Shown: piece by piece, positions 13,201 through 21,314 of the stretch
Position numbering within the stretch: position 1 is the stretch's first letter
Layout of the letters: every line of letters begins with the position of its first letter
Assembly: GCF_016919405.1 (NCBI RefSeq)
Contig: NZ_CP070353.1
Span: 3,498,501 to 3,562,500, forward strand
From: Ensifer sp. PDNC004
GTDB lineage: Bacteria; Pseudomonadota; Alphaproteobacteria; Rhizobiales; Rhizobiaceae
DNA: 64,000 bases
Direction: 5' to 3'
Program-made: the position numbers and the translations under genes
Notes under the pieces: generated by a model
Seen by the model: only the letters and a program-made list of their open reading frames with translations
Databases searched by the model: none
What the model was told of the DNA's origin: nothing

Positions 13201-15075
13201 TTACTTTGCCGGAATCTCCAGTTCCGTGCCGACATGCAGGTGGCGCGGCGCCGGCTTGCCGTTGGCGTCGGAGATCTTCTTCCAGAGCGCGCCTTCGCCG
13301 TAGAAAGCCTTGGCGAGGTCCCAGAGCGTGTCGCCCTTGGCGATCACATGCTTCTGCGGGCCGCTCGCTGCCGCGGTGCCGCCGGCCGTTGCCGCCGGCT
13401 GGGCTGCCGTGGCGTCGGCAGCAGGCTTTGCGTCCGCCGCCGGCTCGGCCGTTGCCGCACCGGCCGCCGAAGCGACCTCGGTGATGCGGCCATCGGTATA
13501 GGGCTTGAACGGCTGGTGGGCGGCGAGGTAGTCGGCAAGCACGGTTTCGAGGCCCGGACCGTAGTCGTAGGCGTTTTCACCCTGCGTCTTGAAGACGTCG
13601 TAGCCGTCGCCGCCATTGCGCATGTAGTTGTTGGTGACGAGCGAATAGGTCTTGGCCGGATCGAGCGGGACATAGGCCTCGCCCTCCTTCACCTCGACCG
13701 AGACGACGCGGCTGCCGACCGGCTTCGACTTGTCGAAGGAGAACTTCATGCCGGCCACCTGCGGGAAACGGCCGCCAGCTTCCTCGAGCTTGCTGAGGCC
13801 GTTTTCAAGCGCTGCGCGAATGCCGTCGCCCTTGATCTGGAAGGTCGCAACGGTGTTCTGGAACGGCAGCACGGTGATGGCTTCGCCCATCGAAACGTCG
13901 CCGGCATCGATGGAAGCGCGCAGACCGCCGCCGTTGGTGATGGCGATGGTCACGCCCTGGCCCTTGACGCGGTCGAGCATGGCGTCGGTGAGCAGGCTGC
14001 CCATCTCGCACTCTTTGGCGCGGCAATTCTCACGCGAGCCGTCGATCGGCGCTTCGGTCTTGGCGATGATCTTCGAGCGTAGCTCTTCGATCGGCTTGCC
14101 GAGTTCGGCGACGCGGGCAAGCACTGCCTCATCCGGCTTGATCGAGCTGTCGACGAGGATCGGGTCGCCCTTGGCAGACTTGACCACGCCCTTGTCGTCG
14201 AAGGTGACGACGAGGTCGCCGAGATACTTGGTGTAGGAGCCGGCCTGGACCACCGGAACCTTGTAACCGCCGGGGTTGTCGACCATCGTCGGGTAAGGAC
14301 CCTCGGCCTTCGCATCGGTGTTGGAGAGCAGGCTGTGCGAGTGGCCGCCGACGACGACATCGACATCCGGGATCTTGGCGATGGCCGCGAGGTCGCGCGG
14401 ATAGCCGACATGGGTGAGTGCGATAATCTTATCGACGCCCTGCTTCTTCAGTTCTTCGACGGCTGCCGTGGTGGTGGCGACGTCGTCACCGATCAGGATG
14501 TCCGGGCCGGGGGAGGAGAGTTCCGGCGTGTCGTTGGCAACCGCGCCGACGATGCCGACCTTCTGGCCGCCGACGTCGAGCACGAGCGACGGCTTGATGC
14601 GGTCGCCGATCTTCGACTTGACGCTCGGCAGCACGTTGGCGGTGACAACAGGGAAGGCGATCTTGTCGAGGAAGCCGGCAAGGCCGTCTTCGCTCTCGTC
14701 GAATTCATGGTTGCCGACGGTCATCGCGTCGAACTTCATCAGGTTGAGGAATTCGGCTTCCGCCAGGCCCTTGTAGGTGGTGAAGAACAGCGAGCCCTGG
14801 AAGTTGTCGCCGGCGTTCAAGAGCAGCAAGTTCTTGCCCGAGAGGTCCTGGCGCTTCTGGTCGATCAGCGCTTTCAGGCGCGCGACGCCGCCGAAGCACT
14901 CGTTCTTGCCTTCCTCTTCCGCCGAGCAGGTGGAATCGAACTTGTTGATCGATTCGATGCGGGAATGAAGGTCGTTGATATGCAGGATGTTCAATTCATA
15001 ATCGGCGAAGGCTGCGCCCGAGGAAAGGGCAAGAATGGACGCGGTCATCAGGCCGGTCCGCACATGTCTGATCAT
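13201..15075 (-). CDS. Periplasmic 5'-nucleotidase / metallophosphatase with C-terminal LysM
   Basis: A 624-residue exported enzyme that hydrolyses nucleotides. The signal peptide ends GAAFA (residue 24). The metallophosphatase domain begins with NILHINDLHSR (D35, H37) and has the GNHEFD motif. The 5'-nucleotidase C-terminal domain spans about 340-540 (ITNGGGLRASID and NYMRNGGDGYD). After an Ala-rich linker, the last 50 residues are a LysM domain (VIAKGDTLWDLAKAFYGEG), which should tether it to peptidoglycan. ATG 15075 has AGGAGA just upstream. A LysM fusion is less common than plain UshA-type proteins. Confidence 0.92.
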   Translation of the reverse strand: MIRHVRTGLMTASILALSSGAAFADYELNILHINDLHSRIESINKFDSTCSAEEEGKNECFGGVARLKALIDQKRQDLSGKNLLLLNAGDNFQGSLFFTTYKGLAEAEFLNLMKFDAMTVGNHEFDESEDGLAGFLDKIAFPVVTANVLPSVKSKIGDRIKPSLVLDVGGQKVGIVGAVANDTPELSSPGPDILIGDDVATTTAAVEELKKQGVDKIIALTHVGYPRDLAAIAKIPDVDVVVGGHSHSLLSNTDAKAEGPYPTMVDNPGGYKVPVVQAGSYTKYLGDLVVTFDDKGVVKSAKGDPILVDSSIKPDEAVLARVAELGKPIEELRSKIIAKTEAPIDGSRENCRAKECEMGSLLTDAMLDRVKGQGVTIAITNGGGLRASIDAGDVSMGEAITVLPFQNTVATFQIKGDGIRAALENGLSKLEEAGGRFPQVAGMKFSFDKSKPVGSRVVSVEVKEGEAYVPLDPAKTYSLVTNNYMRNGGDGYDVFKTQGENAYDYGPGLETVLADYLAAHQPFKPYTDGRITEVASAAGAATAEPAADAKPAADATAAQPAATAGGTAAASGPQKHVIAKGDTLWDLAKAFYGEGALWKKISDANGKPAPRHLHVGTELEIPAK

Positions 15076-15258
15076 GATGTTCTCCTGTTTTTTGCCTATT
15101 GTCGTCCGACCGTATCCGGCCGTCGAAACGGATCCGGTCCCCACGATCGGGGTGGCTTTGCCGGGCCGGATGTTTTCATCACTTGCGGGCGACTTCAAGC
15201 GTTAAAGCTTCGAGGGGCTTGCCAAATTGCAACGAGGGTAAACCACGGCCCTGCAACG

Positions 15259-15282
15259 AAAAAAGGCCCCGGAGGGGCCTTT
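15259..15282 (-). terminator. Intrinsic terminator of the Omp10-like gene
   Basis: A perfect 9-bp stem, AAAGGCCCC / GGGGCCTTT, with a 3-nt loop is followed on the minus strand by a run of T. It lies 22 bp beyond the stop codon of the lipoprotein gene. Confidence 0.9.
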
Positions 15283-15303
15283 GATACATGCCTGTTTTCT
15301 CAA

Positions 15304-15675
15304 TTAGCCGCGACGCGCGAGCGAGAACTGTGCCCCGGCGTCGGTGGTGCAGTTGAGCTGGTTCTGCGTGACCAGAGCGCAAGCGACCTTGGACTGAGTG
15401 TTGCGCACCAGCGAGGTCATGTTGATCTCGACAAGCGTCGGGCTCGTCTTGACGTAGTTGCCCGAGGCGAGCAGCTGGTTGGTGTCGGTCGTGCGCGTGG
15501 AGAAGGTACCGCCGGCAAATGTCGAGACGATACCGTTCGGGTCGACCCAGGAGCCCTCGACGCCTGATGCCTGGCGTGCCGGCTGTCCACCGTTATCGAT
15601 GATCCGTGGCGACGACTGGCAGGAGGCAAGCGCGGCCGCGGTTGCGATTAGGGTCAGAACGGCGAATGGCTTCAT
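15304..15675 (-). CDS. omp10: Omp10-like outer membrane lipoprotein
   Basis: A 123-residue lipoprotein. The signal sequence ends in the lipobox LASC with the lipidated Cys at residue 19. The mature part closely follows Brucella Omp10 as I remember it ([49 protein letters not shown]). Omp10 is a surface lipoprotein of unclear function and a known antigen. Start ATG 15675 is set by the signal peptide. It is a single gene with its own terminator. Confidence 0.88.
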   Translation of the reverse strand: MKPFAVLTLIATAAALASCQSSPRIIDNGGQPARQASGVEGSWVDPNGIVSTFAGGTFSTRTTDTNQLLASGNYVKTSPTLVEINMTSLVRNTQSKVACALVTQNQLNCTTDAGAQFSLARRG

Positions 15676-15793
15676 AGGCGATTTCCCCCGCGTTTGGGTC
15701 GAGCGGATTGTTTCATTCCGGCAGACCATGCCGCGATCATGAGTTGAAAGCAAGAGCGGCAGGCCGCGGCCTCGGGCTTTTCCGCCAGAGATG

Positions 15794-15825
15794 AAAAGGC
15801 CCGGGGCACGTTCGTGTCCCGGGCC
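15794..15825 (-). terminator. Intrinsic terminator of hss
   Basis: A 12-bp stem with one G-T pair (15798-15809 with 15814-15825; core GGCCCGGG / CCCGGGCC) is followed on the minus strand by TTTTC. It lies 24 bp past the homospermidine synthase stop. Confidence 0.88.
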
Positions 15826-15848
15826 GGATGCGCTTACGTCTCAGCAGC

Positions 15849-17300
15849 TTAGCGAACGAGGATGTTCTTGAACTGCCACGGATCCTTGGTGTCGATGTCT
15901 TCCGGGAACAGGCCCGGGCGACCGTCGAGCGGGGTCCAGTCGGTGTAGTGACCTTCGACCGGGCCGAGGTAGGGCAGCTGGACTTCGAGGCAACGCTTGT
16001 AGTCCATCTCGTCGGCTTCGACGATGCCGGCCTTCGGGTTCTCGAGAGCCCAGACCATGCCGGCGAGAACGGCCGAGGTCACCTGCAGACCGGTGGCGTT
16101 CTGGTAAGGCGCGATGCGGCGGGTTTCTTCCAGCGACAGGCGCGAGCCGAACCAGTAGGCGTTCTTGTCGTGGCCGTAGAGCAGCACGCCGAGTTCGTCG
16201 ACGCCGTCGACCAGTTCCTTTTCGTCAAGGACGTGGTGCACCGGCTGGGCGTTGCCGCCGTTGCCGAACATCTCGTGCAGCGACAGAACGGCGTCGTTGG
16301 CCGGATGGTAGGCGTAGTGGCAGGTCGGGCGGTAGGTGACTTCGCCGTCCTTGTCGCGAACCGTGAAGAAGTCGGCGATCGAGATCGCCTCGTTGTGGGT
16401 CACGAGGAAGCCATACTGCGGGCCGGGGGTCGGGCACCAGCTGCGCACGCGGGTGTTGGCGCCCGGCTGCTCCAGGTAGATCGCCGCCTTGCAGCCCTTC
16501 TTGTGCTTCTTGGCGTTCTTCGGCATCCAGTTTTCATGGGTGCCCCAGCCGAGTTCGGCCGGCTGCAAGCCCTCGGAGATGAAGCCTTCGACCGACCAGG
16601 TGTTCCAGAAGGTGTTGAACGGCTTCGGGTTCTTGGTGCGCTGGGTGTCGCGCTCGGCGATGTGCACGCCCTTGACGCCGACCTTCTTCATCAGCTTGGC
16701 CCAGCCTTCGCGGTCGTCCTGATGCGGCTCTTCGAACTTTACGCCGAGGTCGTTGGCGAGGTTGAGGAGGCCCTGCTTGACGAACCAGGAGACCATGCCC
16801 GGATTGGCGCCGCAGGTGGAAACCGCGGTCGTGCCGCCCGGGTTCTTTTCCTTTTCCTTGCGCAGGGTTTCGCGCAGCGCATAGTTGGTGCGCTCGGCAT
16901 TGTCCATTTCGCTGTCGAAATAGAAGCCGAGCCACGGCTCGACGACCGTGTCGATGTAGAGAACGTCAAGCTTGCGGCACATCCTCATCAGATCGACCGA
17001 GCCGGTGTCGACCGACAGGTTGACGCAGAAGCCCTGGCCTTCACCTTCGGTGAGAAGCGGCTTCAGCAGTTCCTTGTAGTTGTCCTTCGTCACATGCGCG
17101 CGAACGTGGCGTACGCCATGCCGTTCGAACAGCTCGTTGTCGGCAGCGTCCTCACGGGGCTCGACCACGATCAACCGGTTCTTGTCGTATTTGAAGTGGC
17201 GCTCGATCAGCGGCAAGGTGCCGCGACCGATCGAGCCGAAACCGATCATGACGATCGGACCGGTGATCTCGCCGTAAACCGGATAGGTGGTATCTGCCAT
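15849..17300 (-). CDS. hss: Homospermidine synthase
   Basis: A 483-residue NAD-dependent enzyme condensing putrescine with putrescine or spermidine to give sym-homospermidine, the characteristic polyamine of rhizobia. The Rossmann motif GFGSIGRG lies at residues 20-27. Family segments include VNLSVDTGSV, CGANPGMVSWFVKQ and FNTFWNTWSVEGF. Length is normal. It is transcribed alone, with a terminator behind it and 192 bp of gene-free DNA before it. Identification is confident from the overall sequence. Confidence 0.96.
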   Translation of the reverse strand: MADTTYPVYGEITGPIVMIGFGSIGRGTLPLIERHFKYDKNRLIVVEPREDAADNELFERHGVRHVRAHVTKDNYKELLKPLLTEGEGQGFCVNLSVDTGSVDLMRMCRKLDVLYIDTVVEPWLGFYFDSEMDNAERTNYALRETLRKEKEKNPGGTTAVSTCGANPGMVSWFVKQGLLNLANDLGVKFEEPHQDDREGWAKLMKKVGVKGVHIAERDTQRTKNPKPFNTFWNTWSVEGFISEGLQPAELGWGTHENWMPKNAKKHKKGCKAAIYLEQPGANTRVRSWCPTPGPQYGFLVTHNEAISIADFFTVRDKDGEVTYRPTCHYAYHPANDAVLSLHEMFGNGGNAQPVHHVLDEKELVDGVDELGVLLYGHDKNAYWFGSRLSLEETRRIAPYQNATGLQVTSAVLAGMVWALENPKAGIVEADEMDYKRCLEVQLPYLGPVEGHYTDWTPLDGRPGLFPEDIDTKDPWQFKNILVR

Positions 17301-17492
17301 TTTTGTCTTACTCCTGAGAAAACTTTCCCTGTGGCGGTGGGTGACTAAGCATGAGGAAGCGGCTGTGGCCGCTGTCTGGCTCGTGCGAGTGTGCCGAAAC
17401 GGCCGCTGTGCCCGTGGGGCACGCGGCGCTGTAGAGCATAGATTGCTGTCACAATAAAGAGCCGGTCGGTCAACCGCTATTTGAGAGTGTGC

Positions 17493-18371
17493 TTAACCGG
17501 CGATCGTAAGCAGTGCTGCAATCAGCCCGTCCCGCTTGCTGACAAGCCCCTTGTAGGCGGCCTGCGGCAAGGTCAGGGCGCGCAGCTGTTCGACGAAGGA
17601 CGCGGCCAGCGCTGCGGCATCCGGCCGCTTGCGCAGCATCACCAGCGGGTCCGAATAGATGCGGATGGTGAAGACGAGCGCGCCGGTCTCAGGCAGCTTG
17701 CGCAGCGTCTGCCGTTCGATGCGGATGAAGGTACGCTCCTCGGTCATCTCGATGGCACTGGCGGCAATGCCCTCGGACTTCGATTTCGGCAGGTGCAGCG
17801 CGCCGTCGACATTGACCGCCCAGTTGAAGCGCTCGACGAAACGGCCCGGCGGCAGATTGTCGAACATCCGGGCAATCAGCTCGGCGTTGCGGGTGCCATG
17901 CTCGAAGCCCGGGACGGGGCCATGGATCTCGTTCATGGTGCGGCCGTATTTTTCGGCGAGCGACCAGGAGGAAGGAAAGGCGACATAGGCGGCGTTGAGG
18001 CGCCAGCCGTCGTCGGTCTTCTGCATGATGGCAAGATCGTCCTGGACCAGCGAGCCCGAAACGGCCAGCGGCTCATCGCCGTCGAGCGGCACGGGCTCGC
18101 CGCCGACGATCATGCGGTCGCCGTCGCGGCGGTAGATCTCTGGATAGGCGGCCGGCAGGTAGTCGAGCAGAACATCGAGCAGTTCGCGCTGCGCGTCCTG
18201 CGTTCCGTCAGCGGCGGCGAACACGGTACCGCGCGCTTGCGCAAGCAGCCGCTTCTTTTCGCAGAGGTAGTGCTGCAGCTGGTCGTCCGGCTCGATCCAG
18301 CGATCGGGGTCGAGCTGGGCAAGGCCGATGGTGAAAGGTTTTGAAGAACCGTCGTAAGGCGTATGCTTCAT
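17493..18371 (-). CDS. DUF3445 family protein (haem-dependent oxidative N-demethylase-like)
   Basis: A 292-residue soluble protein. Recognisable DUF3445 segments include AAYVAFPSSWSLAEKYGR, IHGPVPGF, and FNWAVNVDGALHLP, near a catalytic or haem-binding region of the family. Characterised relatives are PAS-like haem enzymes that oxidatively demethylate secondary amines such as dimethylamine. Only the single haem domain is here; no reductase domain is fused. ATG 18371 has GGTGAG upstream. It lies upstream of hss on the same strand, 192 bp away. An amine substrate linked to polyamine metabolism would be inference. Confidence 0.8.
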   Translation of the reverse strand: MKHTPYDGSSKPFTIGLAQLDPDRWIEPDDQLQHYLCEKKRLLAQARGTVFAAADGTQDAQRELLDVLLDYLPAAYPEIYRRDGDRMIVGGEPVPLDGDEPLAVSGSLVQDDLAIMQKTDDGWRLNAAYVAFPSSWSLAEKYGRTMNEIHGPVPGFEHGTRNAELIARMFDNLPPGRFVERFNWAVNVDGALHLPKSKSEGIAASAIEMTEERTFIRIERQTLRKLPETGALVFTIRIYSDPLVMLRKRPDAAALAASFVEQLRALTLPQAAYKGLVSKRDGLIAALLTIAG

Positions 18372-18524
18372 GCTCACCGGCCGCACCAAGGCTGTGATTT
18401 AACCATATCCCTATCGTTTCGCACGATGAAACGCTTGCCACAAGCTGTTCGTGCTATAGCTTCGCTAGAAGCATCCGCTTCGCGCCATAATTGATCGTTG
18501 TCCGACCCGGAGGCGTGACAGACC

Positions 18525-19475
18525 GTGACCGGTAGTCATCTCAAGGCTCTTGCGGCCTTACAGAGCAAAACACCCGTGCTGATCGCGCTCTACGACCAGC
18601 ATGATCGCCTGCGGTTTGCCAATCCGGCATTCCGCGCAGCCTACCATGTCGGCCCGGATGAGAGCCCGACCTGGGAGGAAATCATGCGCCGGAACCACGC
18701 TGCCGGCCACGGAACGATCCTGAAGACCGAAGACATCGATGCCTGGATCGCCTCGACGATGCATCGGCGCGGCAAGGTGCCGTTCCGCGCCATGGAAACC
18801 GACCTGCACGACGGTCGCTGGATGTGGATGACGGAGACAGTGGACGCGGACGGCTGCATGCTGTGCATCGCCGTCGACGTGACGGCCATCCATGCGGAGG
18901 AGCGCGAGCTCAGGCAGGACCGCGACTTCGCGCTTCGGGCCGCCCAGGTGGACGAGTTGACGAGCGTTCCCAACCGTCGCTACACGATGGGCCGGCTCAC
19001 CGAATTCATCGCCAATTGCGCCGAGAACCCGCATATGTGGGGCTGCGTCGCGATCATCGACATCGATTACTTCAAGGCGATCAACGACCGCCATGGGCAC
19101 CAGCGCGGCGACGAGGTGTTGCTCGATTTCGCCCGGCAGATGCAGGAATTCGTTCGCCGTTCGGACTGCTTCGGCCGGATTGGCGGCGAGGAATTCATGC
19201 TCATCCTGCCTGATACCACCATCAGCGAGGGCCACCGCATTCTCGATCGTCTGCTCGAACGGGTGCGCAATTCCCGCCCGCTCGAGAACATCCCGGAGTT
19301 CTTCTACACCTGTTCGGTCGGGGTTGCGGAGTATCGCGACGGGGACACGGTCAGCGACCTCTATGCACGCGCCGATCAGGCGCTCTATCTCGCCAAGCGC
19401 GATGGGCGGGACCAGGTCAGGCGCCACACGCTTCCCGGCTCAGACCAGGAGGTTCACCCGGATCAGGCCCCGTAG
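18525..19475 (+). CDS. PAS-GGDEF diguanylate cyclase
   Basis: A 316-residue soluble protein that should make cyclic di-GMP. A PAS domain spans about 15-120 (LYDQHDRLRFANPAFRAAY). The GGDEF domain has the active-site GGEEF at 220-224 and an inhibitory I-site RxxD (RRSD, 211-214) five residues before it, so product feedback is expected. Metal-site DIDYFKAIND is intact. No transmembrane segment is present, so the PAS domain senses a cytoplasmic signal. The start is a GTG with GGAGG about 13 bp upstream. Its last 36 bp overlap the 3' end of convergent pabC. Confidence 0.93.
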   Translation: MTGSHLKALAALQSKTPVLIALYDQHDRLRFANPAFRAAYHVGPDESPTWEEIMRRNHAAGHGTILKTEDIDAWIASTMHRRGKVPFRAMETDLHDGRWMWMTETVDADGCMLCIAVDVTAIHAEERELRQDRDFALRAAQVDELTSVPNRRYTMGRLTEFIANCAENPHMWGCVAIIDIDYFKAINDRHGHQRGDEVLLDFARQMQEFVRRSDCFGRIGGEEFMLILPDTTISEGHRILDRLLERVRNSRPLENIPEFFYTCSVGVAEYRDGDTVSDLYARADQALYLAKRDGRDQVRRHTLPGSDQEVHPDQAP

Positions 19476-20072
19476 CGAATTGCCGAGATAAAGGTTGCCG
19501 CGGGCGAGGTCGTCAAGTGAAAGCCGCGCAACTCGCGCGCGGCGCTGGCAGATGAGCTCGGTACGCAGCACGCCGGCAAGCAGGCCGCAGGCGATCGGCG
19601 GCGTCTTGAGGATGCCGCTGCCGTCGTCGAGGAAGACGGAGGTGATCGTGCCTTCGCAGACCTCATCCTTCTCGTTCAGAAGCAGAACTTCGTCGGCCTC
19701 GCTCGGGCCGAACTCGCCGCGGGCTGCCTCATAGGCGGCGCGGCGACTGGTCTTGTAGCGCAGCAGCGGATCGCCCGACTTCAGCCGGGTGCTGGCAACC
19801 CGTACCCGCCAGACCGTATCTTGGGGTAGCGGCGCGAAGGGGGCGGTCTTCACCTCGATATGGCCGTCCGGGAAGAGCTCGAGGCGAACGCGAAGCGCGG
19901 CGCCGCCATCGCCGGCCTTGACCGCTGCAAGCAGCGCGGCCTGCGCGCCATCGGCGCCCGAAATGCCGAGACGGCGGGCGGATCGGACCAGCCGCGCGAG
20001 GTGCAGACGCAGGCGGATGAAACCGGCTTCGGGCTCGTAGCGCAGGGTTTCGATCAACGAGAAATCCGTCAT
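19440..20072 (-). CDS. pabC: Aminotransferase class IV, probable aminodeoxychorismate lyase
   Basis: A 210-residue PLP enzyme, probably releasing p-aminobenzoate and pyruvate from aminodeoxychorismate in folate synthesis. The PLP lysine is in RYKTSRR (K107), with the fold-IV signatures DEVLLLNEKDEVCEGTITSVF and LLAGVLR. It is shorter than E. coli PabC (269), as is usual in rhizobia. Its ATG overlaps the pabB stop (ATGA at 20069-20072), which shows translational coupling and supports the assignment. The family also contains other aminotransferases, so context is important here. Confidence 0.85.
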   Translation of the reverse strand: MTDFSLIETLRYEPEAGFIRLRLHLARLVRSARRLGISGADGAQAALLAAVKAGDGGAALRVRLELFPDGHIEVKTAPFAPLPQDTVWRVRVASTRLKSGDPLLRYKTSRRAAYEAARGEFGPSEADEVLLLNEKDEVCEGTITSVFLDDGSGILKTPPIACGLLAGVLRTELICQRRARVARLSLDDLARGNLYLGNSLRGLIRVNLLV

Positions 20073-21268
20073 CGGACGACCGCGTCGTCGGCGGGCGCGA
20101 CATCGCCTTCGCCGAGCGCGATCCTGTCGTCGCCAACGGCAAAGCGGGCCTTCAGGAGGCACTCTTCGTATTCGGACTGGGCGGTGCTGTCGAAGACGAT
20201 GCCGCCGCCGACATTAAAGACGGCATCGCCATTTTCGAAGAGCGATATCGTCCGGATCGCGACGCTGAACCGCATCACGCCGTTCGGGGCGATGAAACCG
20301 ATGGCGCCGCAATAGGCGTCGCGGGGACCGTCTTCCAGGTCGTGCAGGATTTCCATGGCGCGCATCTTCGGCGCCCCGGTGATCGAGCCGCAGGGGAAGA
20401 GCGCCGTGAAAATATCCTTGAGGCTGATCTCGGGCAGGAGCTTTGCTCGGACGTGGCTCACCATCTGGTGCACGGTCGGGTAGGTCTCGATGTCGAAGAG
20501 CTTGGGGACATCAAGCGTGCCGACCTCGGTGATGCGCGAGATGTCATTGCGCAGGAGATCGACGATCATCCGGTTTTCGGCCTGGGTCTTTTCGTCGGCG
20601 CGCATGGCGGCGATGATCTCGGCGTCTTCCAGCGCCGACGCGCCGCGCTTGGCCGTCCCCTTCATCGGGTGGGTCTCGATCCAGCCGTCCGCATCGACAC
20701 GGAAGAAAAGCTCCGGCGAGCGCGACAGGAGCACTGGCCCGTCGAGCGCGACGAGCGCGCCGTATTTGACCGGCTGTCGGTCGATCAGCGACCAGAAGGC
20801 TGCGCGCGGGTCGCCGGACCAGCGGGCATGGATCGGCATCGTCAGGTTTGCCTGGTAACAATCGCCCTTTCGCAGATGCAGGTGCAGGCGGTCGAAACGT
20901 TCGCGGTAGGTATCGAAATCCCAGCCGGCTCGCGGTTCGCTCAAGAAGGGTTCGTTCTCGGTGCGCCGCTGCGGTTCGGCGAGGGGATGATCCTCGCTCG
21001 GCGCATCGAAGATGCCGAATGACATCAGCGGCGTCTTGCGATTTTCCTCGGCAAAACCCTCGAGCTTCTCTTCGAAGAGGTGGCCGGCCTCATAGGACAT
21101 GAAGCCGGCAATCCATTTGCCTGATTTGTGCGCGCGTTCAAGCGCGGCAAGGCCGCGGACAAATTCGGCCTTCGTGCGGGCCGTAATGACGCGCGAAGGC
21201 GATGCGAAAACCGTGGTGCGGCTTTCGCTGTCGTCCCGGAACAGCACATAGGGTGCAGTGTCGCTCAT
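20069..21268 (-). CDS. pabB: Aminodeoxychorismate synthase component I
   Basis: A 399-residue chorismate-utilising enzyme that forms 4-amino-4-deoxychorismate. It has the signatures THPMKGTAKRG, ENRMIVDLLRNDISRI and FPCGSITGAPKMRAMEI. The start MSDTAPYVLF at ATG 21268 matches rhizobial homologues. It overlaps pabC by 4 bp. The pepF stop codon lies 46 bp upstream, so pepF, pabB and pabC may be one transcript. Confidence 0.93.
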   Translation of the reverse strand: MSDTAPYVLFRDDSESRTTVFASPSRVITARTKAEFVRGLAALERAHKSGKWIAGFMSYEAGHLFEEKLEGFAEENRKTPLMSFGIFDAPSEDHPLAEPQRRTENEPFLSEPRAGWDFDTYRERFDRLHLHLRKGDCYQANLTMPIHARWSGDPRAAFWSLIDRQPVKYGALVALDGPVLLSRSPELFFRVDADGWIETHPMKGTAKRGASALEDAEIIAAMRADEKTQAENRMIVDLLRNDISRITEVGTLDVPKLFDIETYPTVHQMVSHVRAKLLPEISLKDIFTALFPCGSITGAPKMRAMEILHDLEDGPRDAYCGAIGFIAPNGVMRFSVAIRTISLFENGDAVFNVGGGIVFDSTAQSEYEECLLKARFAVGDDRIALGEGDVAPADDAVVR

Positions 21269-21314
21269 AAAGTCGTCTTGTCGATCGCGCCGTGATCCGG
21301 ACGTTTTGTCCGGA

